Origin: Misgurnus anguillicaudatus
Taxonomy: Eukaryota > Chordata > Actinopteri > Cypriniformes > Cobitidae
NCBI RefSeq assembly: GCF_027580225.2
Contig: NC_073358.2
Location: forward strand, 45,180,001-45,244,000
Reading direction: 5' to 3'
DNA length: 64,000 nucleotides
How positions within the stretch are numbered: the first letter of the stretch is position 1; every line of letters begins with the position of its first letter. Shown in pieces: positions 12,441-23,708 of this stretch. The notes beneath the pieces were generated by a model. The model did no database searches. It was not told the DNA's origin and saw only the letters and a program-made list of their open reading frames with translations. The position numbers were made by a program, and so were the translations under genes.

Positions 12441-14207
12441 AGAAATATATTTGATTAAGCTTTACTTTCCACAAAGTGTATTAAGCATATATTTAAAACA
12501 TATTAAAACCAGAGAAATACATTTTTTGCCATATGAGTAACCATTTTTTACCCTTCAAATTAATGTAAATAATAGTTTGAGATGAATTTTTGAAAAGCCC
12601 CTTACCCAATCCTAAATCTAAATCTAACAATCTGTCAATTCCTCCAGAAAACAGTGTGAGGCGCACTTGAGGGCTTACATTTATTTTAGAGAAACATATT
12701 TTTGATTTGTTTATTGCAAACTTGGGGCAAATAATGAACAGAATTGCTTTGTGGCAGTGCAGCATGAGAATTTTAAGTTCATGAAGTATTTTAATAAAAA
12801 CCAGGCGACCCCCCAATAGATATTTTTGTGCTTTATAGGGGTCCCTTAATGCTTACAGGAGGTCCGGGACCACCCCAGCCCCACATCAATTCGAACACTA
12901 TGCCATTTAGGTAAAGATGTGTATACATAATGTACCTCTGAGGTACTAATATGAACTATTTAGGTGCCCAGTGACCGTTTTATTGACGTTGCATTAGTGT
13001 TAAATAACATTATATTCAGCAATGTTAGGTGAATGTTGTAGTGAACATACAGTTAACATTTATTAGATGTCACAGCAAAAAAACATTTCCTGTATTGTAG
13101 TCCTATGCAAACTACATGAGATTCTAAAGTAACTGAAATAGTGTTATGGGAATTTCAGAGGCTGAGCATTGTTGTATTTTTAGGCGTGCAACTGCAGTCG
13201 AGCACACAAGCGCCTTGGTGAATAAATTGTAATGCTAATTAATGGTAATTAGGTTGGCAGCATTGGCACTGCATTGAAATTTCCTCAACGGTCAGTTTAA
13301 CTCACAAACTATTGGCAAACTTTGCGAGTCGAATGTCACAACAACTTTGCCGTGAGTCAGTTTTCACTGAAATTGGTGGTTGGTTTCATCATCCTCAGGG
13401 TTATCTGCCAACTCACATGTTATTTCACATCTAACAACTCACTCGGCCCAAACCCAGCATGTCCCTTAATCGCAGATGAAAATGAATCAGCCATGAAAAT
13501 AGAGAAAACCAGGCAACTTTAGGGACTCGCTGCTGTATAATTGAAATGATAATGTGACAGATTTGTGGTCTTGGGTTTATTTGTGGACTTTCTGGATGGA
13601 CTAAAAACACATAAGATGGAAAGTGAATGTAATGGACTGAAACATGTATGTCTTAGATGTTACAGTCTGCAGGGCTATTGGGTTAATCCCATGATATTAG
13701 AGAGGTGGATGAGGTCACAGTTTCTTTATCAACATTTTAGTTCACATAACATGAGCCTGCTACACATGGGGCTGTCCCTGCTATTGGTGTACTACAGAGG
13801 GAAACTAGTAGAGAAACTATTTGCTTCATGAGACGAGAGTAACTAAGTCCAGAAGTTAATGTTTCATTTCCCTATTTCTGTTTGACACTATATAGGCCTA
13901 CACCCTAACAAAATAGTACAATACAAAGAATACAGACGTTATGTTCCTGGGGAGAAAATGGTTATTAACATTAATATTTAAAACACTATCAATACTCCAT
14001 GTTATAATTTTATGTTTTAGATTATAACAATAACGTATAAGGTATTTCTTACAATAATGTATTTTGTTTCACAAAAAGGTTCTTTGTGGTGGGATGCGCA
14101 AGATGGTGCTGGGGGGTCCAGTTATTTTTATTATAAATTTAACCATAAATATAAAATTAACCCATGATTTACTCACCCTCAAGTCATCCTCGATGTATGA
14201 TTATTTG
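12441..14207. other. gene-free stretch, possibly with conserved non-coding DNA
   Basis: No repeat or exon was recognised at 13170-13300. That part has several TAAT cores (TAATGCTAATTAATGGTAAT) and reads like unique sequence, so it is a candidate non-coding element only. Open frames at 13322-13831 have no supporting signals. Confidence 0.35.
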
Positions 14208-14609
14208 CAGAGGCGGACACTGCTTGAATATTTTAAGTAAATTTTCCAAGCATCTGTGCTTTATCAGACTGTTTGTCATGGGAAAAAATTTACTTTACTT
14301 AAAAATGTTCACTACATTCTAAAGCATAGAATCATAGTTTGTATTATATTGCATATTAAATTTTATTTAATACCTAATTACATAAAATTGTGTACTTTTA
14401 CAAAAGTATAAGTAAAAAAATAGATGTTTAATGTACTTAAATATTAAATATAAACCAAAAACTTGAAATTATGAAATGTCATGGAGTAAAAATTATGACA
14501 ATATGCTTTGGAATGTATGTTTTCCAAAGAAAAACACTGATAAAATACAAATACTTCAAAATTTACTTTTATGTAGAAAATAAAAATACTTAAGTAGTGT
14601 CCGCCTCTG
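14208..14609 (+). mobile_element. hAT-type MITE with 8-bp target duplication
   Basis: The inverted ends are CAGAGGCGGACACTGCTT and AGTAGTGTCCGCCTCTG. The flanks are a perfect 8-bp direct repeat ATTATTTG (14200-14207 and 14610-14617). CAG...CTG ends and an 8-bp duplication are the hAT signature. It has no coding capacity. A second, more diverged member is at 39659-39961. Confidence 0.88.
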
Positions 14610-14617
14610 ATTATTTG

Positions 14618-16740
14618 TACAAATTAGAGTTATATTAAAAATTTTGGTAGTAATGGTAGTAAACAGGGACCAGGGAACAACTTTTGACTTTGAAGCCCCC
14701 AAAAATGCATCAATCCTTCACAGACGTAATCCCCCACATGGCCCCAGGGAGTTAATAAAGGTCTTCTGAGGATAACAGATATGATTTTGTAAGAAAAATA
14801 TCAAGGTTTAAAACTTTATATACTATAATACCTAGCTTCCGGGTCAATGCTCATTTTTGGCATCTTGTATGGCATGATCGGGTTTAATCGAGTTTCTATG
14901 CCCCAAGGTTTAAATAATTTTTAAAAGCCACAAAACATGGCTGACGGAGAAAAACATTATGCCCGCATTTGACTATCACATTGTTAAATTTGGTGTTTTT
15001 ATTAAAAAGAAGCAGTATTTCTATATAATAATATGATGAGCTAAGTTTTATTTTTCATGCATGTATAAAGGGTTGGAGGCATAAATTAGGGGACATCATA
15101 CGCAAATGAAAGGCCTGGTCCTTCTGCGTTACTATTTCATTATTTAATAATTTTCATTATTTTATCAATTTCTGTATTTTGCTACTGTTTTAATCCTTAA
15201 TCCTCAAACCTTTATTATTTTTCATGCAAAGCATTAAAACCTTTTTTGGGGAAAAAAAACCCAATAGTGCTACATCTAGATTTACAACGTTGATTGAACG
15301 ACTAGTATGGTGTAAGGTAAACAGCACTGTTTGCTCACCACACAGACCCATTTTAATGAAATGAAGGTGTCAGACTTCACATTCAACAACTGTAACCCAG
15401 GGCTACACCTTTAATACACAATTCCTCCACTGTTAACAGGATAAGACCAACTGTAGATCATACCGTTTTTATGCCATTCCAACTTTATATAAAAATGTTT
15501 TTAGCTATATAATCTACAAATGCATTAGTGAATGTCACCTTAATTCAAACCCAATCATATAAATCATATAAAGTTGCTGTAAAAGGTTCTTCACGGTGAT
15601 GTCATAGAAGAACCCTTTTTTGGTTCCCCAAAGAACCTTTTAGTCTGTTTATTTTTTCCTAACTTATTATAGTCTGTACACCGTAAAAATACTTTGCTGC
15701 CTTAAAATTTTTTGTTGAATCAACTCAGATTTACAAGTCATTATAACTTACTTCTATTTATTTAAGGCAGCAAAGTACTTTTTACAATGTACAACCCTTA
15801 TCTACTACAAAGAAAGTTTCTGTAAATGTTAAAGGAACCATACAGCCATAGCCTACCATACAATTTTTTTTTTAGGAAACTTTATGTTTGTATGCAGATT
15901 GTATGTAAAAGTATTTTCCAAACAGTCCATTGACTTCATGCAAATTTATGTTGTACAACCAGCAAACCTTTTTCCCTACACTTTCAGGAGGGATTTTTAG
16001 GACATGAAAAGATTCTCCTTTGTTCAACTGCTCTTTTGAACACATACCCACATCTTCGCTCAAGTAATGTTTGACAATAAGCCTTTTACAACTGAAGCCA
16101 AAATAACATACTTCAAATGGTACAGATCAGAATACACAAGCAACAAAGATGAATGGGGGTTTGACCCCTTGATGTCGTTTCCTAAAAAAATGAGAGGATT
16201 AAGAGGAGTTTTCTGATGCAATCACTTGTAATAGCCAAATACTGAATTTCATGTGATTTCTTGCAATTCACTACACTTTGCATTTGCATATACCCATTAG
16301 CAGACCTTTTATATCCAAAGTGTTTTACAAATGAGAAAGCATTTGACATTTTGTCTAAGGAGGCAACAAGAAGAGACGTTTACATCTAGGGAAAGATGAA
16401 CAGTATAATAGTCCAACATCTATATACTACAGTTTAACAATTTTTATTAATGCATGGACTTTGGTGCAATAGTCCCTGATGCTACTTCCAAAAAAACTAA
16501 AAAGATTAAAAAATAAATAAATAATAATAATCTCCAAAAGACACACGTGATCAACACTGATACAATTTAAAGGAATTCAAAATCAGAACATTGCAGTGAA
16601 TTTCTGCAATATATTTCATTTCGTTTTGTTAAAAATTAATTTCTTAGGAATTTTTTTGTCTTATTATCTCACTTGTTGACAAACAATAATGGTACAATTT
16701 CGCCTTCCACATAACTCGAAACTTGCATCAGATATTTTAA
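14618..16740. other. gene-free stretch upstream of xbp1
   Basis: Contains a TTGCTGCC MITE at about 15675-15795 (TGTTGAATCAACTCAGATTT, then an inverted AAGGCAGCAAAGTA end) and otherwise AT-rich unique DNA. Distal xbp1 control sequence could lie here but none is recognisable. Confidence 0.45.
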
Positions 16741-16756
16741 CCAAAGAGGAAAAACC

Positions 16757-16773
16757 GACGTCATGTGACGTCA
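16757..16773 (+). promoter_or_regulatory. paired CRE/ATF-like sites of xbp1 promoter
   Basis: GACGTCA at 16757-16763 is followed three bases later by a full palindromic CRE, TGACGTCA, at 16766-16773. The bZIP factors ATF6, XBP1 and CREB bind ACGT-core sites of this kind. The pair lies about 190 bases before the xbp1 start codon and 14 bases before the ERSE, so joint use in the unfolded-protein response is likely. That inference rests on motif and position. Confidence 0.7.
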
Positions 16774-16786
16774 CCGCGCCCTATAG

Positions 16787-16805
16787 CCAATCGCGTCGCA
16801 CCACG
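16787..16805 (+). promoter_or_regulatory. ER-stress response element (ERSE)
   Basis: An exact CCAAT-N9-CCACG match: CCAAT at 16787-16791, nine bases, CCACG at 16801-16805. In vertebrates NF-Y binds CCAAT and ATF6 (or XBP1) binds CCACG, inducing chaperone genes and XBP1 itself. It lies about 150 bases upstream of the start codon, where mammalian XBP1 also has its ERSE, so autoregulation is probably conserved. Confidence 0.88.
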
Positions 16806-16955
16806 ACGATAGAAAAAGAACGCGAGCGCTTCCACTTCTTCAATATTCAGAGATCGTAAGGGGGAAGTTACACGGGAATTAAGGCGATTTTTCGGACATT
16901 TTCCCACCCCTGAACAGGATCTTAGCTCAGATCCTGACACAGAAAAGCATACAGT

Positions 16956-18725
16956 ATGGTTGTCGTAACAGCAGGCGTCGGAGGGGCACACAAAGTCCTT
17001 CTGATATCGGGAAAACAAAGCGCTTCGGCCGGCGCGACGCAAAGCGGATTCAGCCGTTCCATATCTGTCATGCTATCGAACCAGGCCTCCTCTGATTCGG
17101 ACTCCAACAACTCCGGACCACCAATGCGTAAGAGGCAGAGACTCACACATCTGAGCCCAGAAGAGAAAGCACTTCGAAGGTAAGGAGATTTAATATAATC
17201 CAGTCTGTGTTAACTGGTTTAGTAACGAATGATTTCACCTGGGTGGTCAGTAACGTTATTTACTTAAATGTTTTTTTTTTACACACAAACATTTCGACAC
17301 GTCATTAAAACAAACGATAGAAATGAACCCAATGACACTTCCATATGGAAAATCTGAATCCAAGCCAAGATCCGTGAGCTTTGCCGGTCAGTTCCTCCCC
17401 CTCTGAATCATATATCCACATCTGCTTGCGTGGCAGGGCTGTGGCCGGGACTGCGCATGCGCCGTTTCCTTCTCAGTTTGACGTGCCAATATGTTGGACC
17501 GTTTAAGATTAAACAAATAATCATTTACATATGTAAATATAAAATAAATTCGTAAACCTGAAAAAAAACATTTAAAGTTTACCTCAGATTTGTTTAGCAC
17601 GTTTGCAAAGCAGATTTACAAACAACACATAAAAGAAAGACACACAGAGACATAAAAACTGTATAAAAATAAGAAAATTATGTAAAAGATGCTGCACATT
17701 TGTTTAATAAAATGTGCATTGCAAAAAAGTAAAGTCTTCTTTCTATAAAAATCGATTTATTTTTTGACCGAACATGGAGTTTTAATAGCAATGCTTTAAT
17801 ATCTAGGAAACTGAAGAACAGAGTTGCTGCACAGACAGCAAGAGACAGAAAAAAGGCAAAGATGGGAGAGTTGGAGCAGCAGGTCTTGGAGCTGGAGCTC
17901 GAGGTACTACAACATTATTGTTGATTTATCTATCAACTGAGAATAATTTTTTTGAACAAGGATTTTAAGTGACTATTCCCCCTCAACAGAATCAGAAACT
18001 TGACCTTGAGAACACGCTTTTGAGAGAGAAGATGAGTGATCTTCTGAGTGAGAATGAAGAGCTAAGACAAAGACTAGGGTTGGATACCCTGGAAACAAAA
18101 GATGAGGTAAACCAGTCTGCTTGTAGCATCAACAGCTCAGTTGGCTAATAAATATATAAGGACGGTTGATTCCTCATCTAATAATGAATAGAGCAGTGGA
18201 AAGTTACTTTAGTTTTTAAATAAAGCCTCGGGTGCATCCTCCTAACTCTCTGGCTCTCTTTTAGGTTGAGGAGATGGAGTCCAAAGTGAGCGATTTGGGT
18301 TTGGTGACCGGGTCTTCTGAGTCCGCAGCACTCAGGCTACGTGTGCCTCCGCAGCAGGTGCAGGCCCAGCAGTTACCAGATCTGAAGACTTCACCATGGA
18401 TACTCACAGCCCTGACCCTGCAGATGATGAGGTGAATATCAGTGTGGATGAAACGTTCCTTGTTTAGGCTAAAACTGAGCTGAATTAGTCAACAACAAAT
18501 TGTGTTTAATCTAATTTTCCCCAATTTCCTTTCTTCTGCAGTCTGATCTCCTGCTTGGTATTCTTGACATCCTGGACCCAGATCTCTTCCTCAAGACTGG
18601 GATCCCAGATGCTCAGGAAGCTCAGCAGCCACTGCTGGATGGGGGTGCCGGAGAGCAAGTACCTGCCTCCCCGTCTGCATCTTTGGGGACCGCACCAGTT
18701 AAGCTGGAAGCCCTTAATGAACTGA
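16956..18725 (+). CDS. xbp1: XBP1u, unspliced isoform in the alternative frame
   Basis: Without IRE1 cleavage the same exons 1-4 continue into exon 5 in another frame: exon 4 ends ATG-AG and exon 5 supplies T-CTG-ATC-TCC. The frame ends at TGA 18723-18725 and gives 262 aa. The last residues (W-G-P-H-Q-L-S-W-K-P-L-M-N) match the translational-pausing peptide of vertebrate XBP1u, which holds the ribosome so that the mRNA stays at the ER membrane. The preceding part of exon 5 is expected to supply the hydrophobic targeting helix. Bases 18542-18722 are thus coding in two frames. XBP1u is also known to act as a negative regulator of XBP1s. Confidence 0.93.
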
Positions 18726-19114
18726 TCCACTTTGACCACATTTACACGAAACCCGCCGAAGTGGCGTGCGAGGAGAGCATTTGCGAAGTAAAAGATGAGG
18801 AGATTACAGACACCATTGCTTTTTCCGCAGACGATGAAGAAATTGAAGTCCAAACGGTGTCCGTTAAAGACGAACCGGAGGAAGTGGTCATCCCGGAGAC
18901 GGATGAGAATCCCAGTGTGGTTGATGACTTCCTGTCGGACGTCTCTTCCTTCAACGACTACGAGAAGGTTTCGTACCTGACAGATGCATACAGTGACTCT
19001 GGATGCGAGAGATCTCCATCCCCTTTCAGCAACATCTCATCCCCTCTCTGCCCTGAGAGCTCTTGGGAGGACATGTTTGCTTCCGAACTCTTTCCCCAAC
19101 TGATCAGTGTCTAA
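16956..19114 (+). CDS. xbp1: X-box binding protein 1, spliced form XBP1s
   Basis: bZIP transcription factor of the unfolded-protein response. Exons are 16956-17179, 17807-17903, 17990-18106, 18265-18431 and 18542-19114, all with GT-AG introns and continuous frames. The ATG at 16956 is the first one in the upstream leader and begins MVVVTAG. The basic region crosses exons 1-2 (E-E-K-A-L-R-R-K-L-K, then NRVAAQTARDRKK) and a leucine zipper follows in exons 2-3. After IRE1 removes 18329-18354, exon 5 is read in the frame starting SDLLLGILD and ends F-P-Q-L-I-S-V, an acidic transactivation region. The total is 383 aa. In the nucleus it activates chaperone, ERAD and lipid genes. The ERSE upstream suggests ATF6 induction. 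No disabling change was seen. Confidence 0.97.
18329..18354 (+). promoter_or_regulatory. xbp1: IRE1-excised 26-base intron of xbp1 mRNA
   Basis: Both cleavage loops read CCGCAG|C, at 18323-18329 and 18349-18355, fitting the IRE1 consensus CNGCAGN. Removing CACTCAGG...CTCCGCAG takes out exactly 26 bases and shifts the frame into XBP1s. It is not a spliceosomal intron (no GT-AG); vertebrate RTCB ligase joins the ends. The flanking bases can form the usual paired stem-loops. Confidence 0.96.
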
Positions 19115-19540
19115 AATAAATTTGCGTACAAAAACTCGCTTGCCTTTGCTCTTACCAGTGTATCTGCCACCGTGCTTCATAATGATGTACAAAAGAGTTT
19201 AAATCCCTCTTAGACCAAAGGCGTTGCTTTAGGGCTTCTGTTGTAATACTGCAGGTCTGTATTGTATGGTTTTAGCGCAAAGACTTTTTTATTTCGTAGC
19301 GGTTCGATGTACAATTCAAGAGCAACTCAGTATTTTTGTTGGGGAAAGAGAATTGGGGGGGTAATTGTTTTAAATGGAAAACTATTTATTTGTTTATCTC
19401 TCTCTCTCTTTCGGAGTCTTCTGTATCATAATCTGTCTTTTTCGGACTAATTAATGCTTCATGTACAACCTAATTTTATTGTAAATGCTCTCCTCGATCA
19501 TATTGCATTAAAAAAATATTGCATTGCACAATACGACTTT
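19115..19540 (+). other. xbp1: xbp1 3' UTR with poly(A) signal candidate
   Basis: The stretch after the stop has T-rich and CT-rich runs. A likely poly(A) signal is ATTAAA at 19507-19512, followed by a GT-rich stretch (TTTGTCTGTGACTG). An AATAAA at 19116-19121 is too close to the stop to be the main site. The exact end is not determinable here. Confidence 0.6.
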
Positions 19541-19617
19541 GTCTGTGACTGTAGGGAGTGGATTTTGAATGCATGCCAAAGCTTCAGCATCTGCTTATTT
19601 CGACATTTGAAACTTTC

Positions 19618-20272
19618 TTTAAAGAGACACTTCACTTTTTTGAAAATATGCTCATTTTTCAGCTCCCCTAGAGTTAAACTATTGATTTTTACCATTTTGG
19701 AATCCCTTCAGCCTATCTCTGGGTCTGGCGGTATCACTTTCAGCATAGCTTAGCATAATTCATAGAATCTGATTAGACTGTTAGCATCACACTCATAAAT
19801 GACCAAAGAGTTCCCATATTTTATTATTGATATTACGCAGTGCCTGAAAATTGTCCCCTGCTATTAAAAGTTACCAAAGGGACTATTTCGGGCGCTGCGT
19901 AATATCATTGTGCCTGCTGCAGCCATGTTACAGCAGCAAAGTCCTTTATTATTAAGTCAGAATGAGAGTAAAGTTGCTAGCCATATCGGCCTAGAAAATC
20001 GCAACTTGTAATTATCCGTCGTTCTTGGTACACGATGTAGCTACAGAAGAGTCAAGTTTTAAAAAAGAAAAATGTCGAAACTCTTTGGTCATTTTTGGGC
20101 GCGATGCTGATGCTCTAGTCAGATTCAATGAATTGTGCTAACCTGTGCTGGAGTGGTGCTTCCAGATCTGGAGATCGGCTGGACGGATTCCAAGACGGTG
20201 GAAATCGGATGTTTGGCTCTGGGGGAGCTGGAAGATGAGCCTATTTTTAAAAAGTGGAGTGTCCCTTTAAAG
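19618..20272. repeat. long-inverted-repeat MITE, full copy
   Basis: It opens TTTAAAGAGACACTTCACTT and closes AAGTGGAGTGTCCCTTTAAAG. The arms continue inward (GAAAATATGCTCATTTTTCA against TGGAAGATGAGCCTATTTTT). The centre carries CTGCTGCAGCCATGTTACAG and a GGCCTAGAAAATCGCAAC block, all shared with 46765-47190. It begins less than 100 bases after the presumed xbp1 poly(A) region. No coding capacity. Confidence 0.85.
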
Positions 20273-21065
20273 CATTCAAGAGCTTCACTATAAACAAAGT
20301 TTACAGGAATTGTCTGTGTTCGATAAAGTCAGCTCTCCTTAATCTAAATAGATGTGCTTTACAGAGCGCTTATCCATATTATGGCACTATGTAAAATTAT
20401 CGGTAGTCCTAGAACCACAATCTCTGGTATTTCTGGTACCAAGTCAAACTGCCCTTGGGACTTTGCCATCTGCTTTCTGTATTTTTTTAAATGGGTGATA
20501 AGATAGGCGTATAAAGTAAATGATTACACAACATTTATCAAGTCAAAACCTCTTTCTATTTGAAGGCCCGCTGAGGCACGACAAATAGGGCTTCTGTTTT
20601 TACGAGAAATTTCTGTTGCAATATTTCCTGTGTTCCCGTTTCAGTGGAAAGTAGGATGGTTGTGGTGTGATGTATGTGAAGGTTTGCGTCGACAGGATCT
20701 TGTAGGATGGTTTACACCTACAGGGCTAATTTAGTCAACGATGGGTGGCGGCCAAATACAGGGGTAGACGTATTAAAACCCTCGGGGGGTTAAATTCCAA
20801 GCAACGCCCCTCTTGAAAATGATAATACAAGTTGTTCTTTTGAACAAAGACTACAATGTTTACTGCAATGTTTGATACCTCTGAATATCCACCAACAGAT
20901 AAACATGACGGTAGTTTATGTGGCAGACTTTCTTTTGAAGTCAAACTTTCCCTCTGAACACCTCAGTTTCTTTGTAAAACCACATTGTGGTACATCTCAC
21001 CCTGTATGCTTCACACTTTTAAAAGGATGTGCTATTTTTTTTACAATTTTTTTTAACACATTGAG
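20273..21065. other. gene-free stretch
   Basis: Unique-looking sequence with no supported exon, RNA or repeat. Confidence 0.45.
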
Positions 21066-21440
21066 GCGGTTTCCCAGACAGGGTTAAGAGTAATCCAATT
21101 TTAGGCGTTAAATATATTAGGACATTTAAGTCAACAATGGTGTGCATCTTGAGTCAAAACAAAGACACTGATATACTGTATGTTATGTCAGTACAAGGTA
21201 TTTTGAAATAAAGGCAGCTCAAACATGCATTTTATTCTGAGACTAGCTTAAGCCCTGTCTGAGAAATCCCCCCATTATGTCCAAGGCTTAGCTAAAGCCA
21301 GAACTAGGCCTTAGTTAAACTAAGATGTTTTATAGGCATGCCTTAGAAAAGCACGCTACTGGTGTGCATCTTGAGAGAAATCAATGGCACTGGCGTATTT
21401 TAAGATCTGTCGGTGCAAGTTATTTTCAGTTGAGACAGCT
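21066..21440. repeat. GGTTTCCCAGACAGGG MITE
   Basis: It starts GCGGTTTCCCAGACAGGGTTA, and near 21245-21270 the reverse complement appears as AGCCCTGTCTGAGAAATCCC. The following 21275-21440 repeats the internal phrase GGTGTGCATCTTGAG seen at 21140, so two related copies or a partial duplication lie side by side. Confidence 0.65.
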
Positions 21441-21447
21441 CACTACG

Positions 21448-21936
21448 CAGTCTCACTAAGGTTTCGTGATATAGTCACATAAATTTTTGATTTTTTTTGT
21501 GATATCACGAATTTCCGTGTTTTTTTGTGATCGTATAACGAATTCCTGTTTTCGTGTGATTATCACGTATTGGTTACTCAACTGCTTTTTCCTATTTTCA
21601 AACCATTTTCGCTTCGGTTTAGGGTTAGATTTGGTGCTTGCTAGAATGTCACTTTATATATTGGTTTATACTATTTTTTCTGATTTTTTTATGTGTCACC
21701 TGGCGTTAGGGTTAGAGTTGGGTTTAGGTAAGTATGTCATTTTATGTAAATCTAACCCTAAACCAAAGCAACAATTGTAAAAAAAATAGGACAAAACAGT
21801 TAAGTAACCAATACGTGATAATCACACGAAAACAGGAATTCGTTATACGATCATGAAAAAACGCAGAAATTATGATAATATCACGAAAAAAGAATCAAAA
21901 ATGTACGTGACTATATAACGAAATTTCGTGAGACTG
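21448..21936. repeat. long-TIR MITE with CACGAAA hairpins
   Basis: Arms of about 150 bases face each other: CAGTCTCACTAAGGTTTCGT at the left, ACGAAATTTCGTGAGACTG at the right, and TTCGTGTGATTATCACGTAT answered by ATACGTGATAATCACACGAA further in. The middle holds degenerate GGTTAGGGTTAG phrases in both orientations. Confidence 0.85.
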
Positions 21937-21955
21937 GGCTGTCTATGACTAGCCC

Positions 21956-22710
21956 TACAGTGATAGTTCACCCAAAAATGAAATTTACCCTGTATTCTTT
22001 GTTTTGCTAAACACAAATGAAGATATTTCTAATTAAAGGTGACATAGAATGGTTGAACGGAGTATTTATCCTTGTTCTGTGATGTGACATGTAAACAAAA
22101 TTTTTTTTGTTTGGGTCTGTAATGCCTTAGAAGCTTCCTAAAAACCTCTCTCAGATAGCTCTATTAGGGTGGGGGATTTCAAACAAGTGGTTTTGCACCT
22201 ATTTGGCTCCCCCTACTGGCTTAACTTGCAATCTCATTACTGATTGGCTGACTTTGCTGCCACTCAAAAAATGTAGCCAATTATTTTAAAGTGGAGGGGC
22301 AGTTAGATGCCTGTGATGTCATAAGCATCAGTTTTTTCAGATTGGGCTGTTTTCTGGCTGACATTTCTAAAAGAGGAATATCTATGAGACTGAGATGTTT
22401 AGCATGTTTAGCACTTTTTGTATGTTTGTAAATGTGGGTAGACTACCACTATTCAACAAAGACAAGGTAAAAATGTTTTTTCATTCTCTGTCCCCTTTAA
22501 GCAGAAAACAAAAGCACCATTGACTTACATATTTGGAAAGAAAAATACTATGGAAGTCAATGGTGCTCAAAGACATTTTGGTTACAAACATTGCTCAAAA
22601 TATCTTCTTGTGTGATCAGCAGAACAAAGAAATTTATACCGGTTTGAAACAACATGAGGGTGAGTAAATGATGACAGAATTTTCATTTTTAGATTAACTA
22701 TCCCTTTAAG
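21956..22710. repeat. TTAA MITE family C, copy 2 (split)
   Basis: The left part opens GTGATAGTTCACCCAAAAATG and the right part ends TTTTTAGATTAACTATCCCTTTAAG, the inverted end. The unsplit copy at 35775 shows that TCTAATTAA at 22030 and TTAAGCAGAAAACA at 22497 were once adjacent. Confidence 0.85.
22033..22500. mobile_element. TTAA-flanked MITE nested in family C copy
   Basis: The element is bounded by TTAA at 22033-22036 and 22497-22500, with ends TTAAAGGTGACATAGAATG and CTCTGTCCCCTTTAA. It holds TGTGATGTCATAAGCATC and CTGATTGGCTGAC. The TTAA duplication suggests piggyBac-like or Kolobok-like mobilisation. There is no coding capacity. Confidence 0.8.
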
Positions 22711-23570
22711 CTTTGTCTTTGAAACCAGGAATATGTGTCATTTTGTGTTAAAATAAATAAAAGATGACAAGTTGTGTTAAAAGTAACAATTATAACACAG
22801 AGATGTATCTATTTTGGAACCATGCATTTAGTGTGTTGTCCCAAAAATAACGTGTGTGTTTTTTTTCAACACATCCGTTTTTAGAGTACATGTCAGAAGA
22901 TGCCCTGACGTCTACAGAGGTAGAAGTTTGCAGCGGATGACGTAGATTTTTGGGTGTTGTCTTGTGTAACCTAATGAGACTTTTTGAAAGAATGAGACAA
23001 TGGAATATATATGCCGTTGTCACTTGCCATCCAGGTTAAAGTCTCATAATCTAAATTTGAGATTTGGACCATCAAAGTTTATTTACTGATTTCCCTTTGA
23101 TCTTACTCAGTCAATATTGAAGATATCAATGTTGTATTTTCACAGAATGTTCTTTACATTATGTAGGATTATTTTATGTTGGAAACGACTTTAGCTAGGT
23201 TTACACAGAATGGGTCACATTTATTCTTTGTGATGTGGCATTAGATTATTATTAATTATCTCATTGTGGATCTAGTGGAAATGGCAAAGTTCATGCTTAT
23301 ACAATGCTCTTCAAGCTCTTAAAATGGCACCGTCATCTTGTGGGCGATTAGGATAAAGCCTTCAGTAACTCTAAGCTTACAAGTCTCAGCAAAGCTATAA
23401 GGAGCCCGGCAGCTGATGGACATTGGGTGGGAAATACCCACAAATACCACTTGTCTCAGTTTCAGGGACTGTCCAAACATCTGACTTCATGCATCACATG
23501 CGCATGGCTACGGTTTTAAATTTTTTTTCATCTGTCCTACCAACTGCACATTTTATGATGTTCCTGTATT
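22711..23570. other. gene-free stretch
   Basis: Contains a short fragment (CAAGTTGTGTTAAAAGTAAC, then AAAACGTGTGT-type ends) of a MITE also seen near 62145-62330. The rest looks unique, with no exon signals I trust. Confidence 0.4.
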
Positions 23571-23708
23571 ACCGGTAGAGCATTGTGTTAACGGCACAAA
23601 GGTCATGGGATCAATTCAGGGAACACAGATTATAATACAAATATACCATGAATGCACTGTAAGTCGCTTTGGATAGCATCTACCCTAGCCATAAATGTGA
23701 AATGTAAA
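23571..23708 (+). repeat. tRNA-derived V-SINE, copy 2
   Basis: An A-box-like ACCGGTAGAGCATTGTGTTA, the B-box-like phrase GGTCATGGGATCAATTCAGG and the V-SINE tail GTAAGTCGCTTTGGATAGCATC are in order. Degenerate in both boxes. Confidence 0.75.

Noticed and set aside
16761..17146. Minus-strand open frames over xbp1 exon 1
   Set aside because: They are antisense shadows of a GC-rich coding exon and promoter; no splice or start support.
18506..18954. Minus-strand frames across xbp1 exon 5
   Set aside because: Mirror frames of a real coding exon, made long by its codon bias.
21615..21730. Telomere-like GGGTTAG phrases
   Set aside because: Only isolated and degenerate, inside a palindromic MITE; not an interstitial telomere array.
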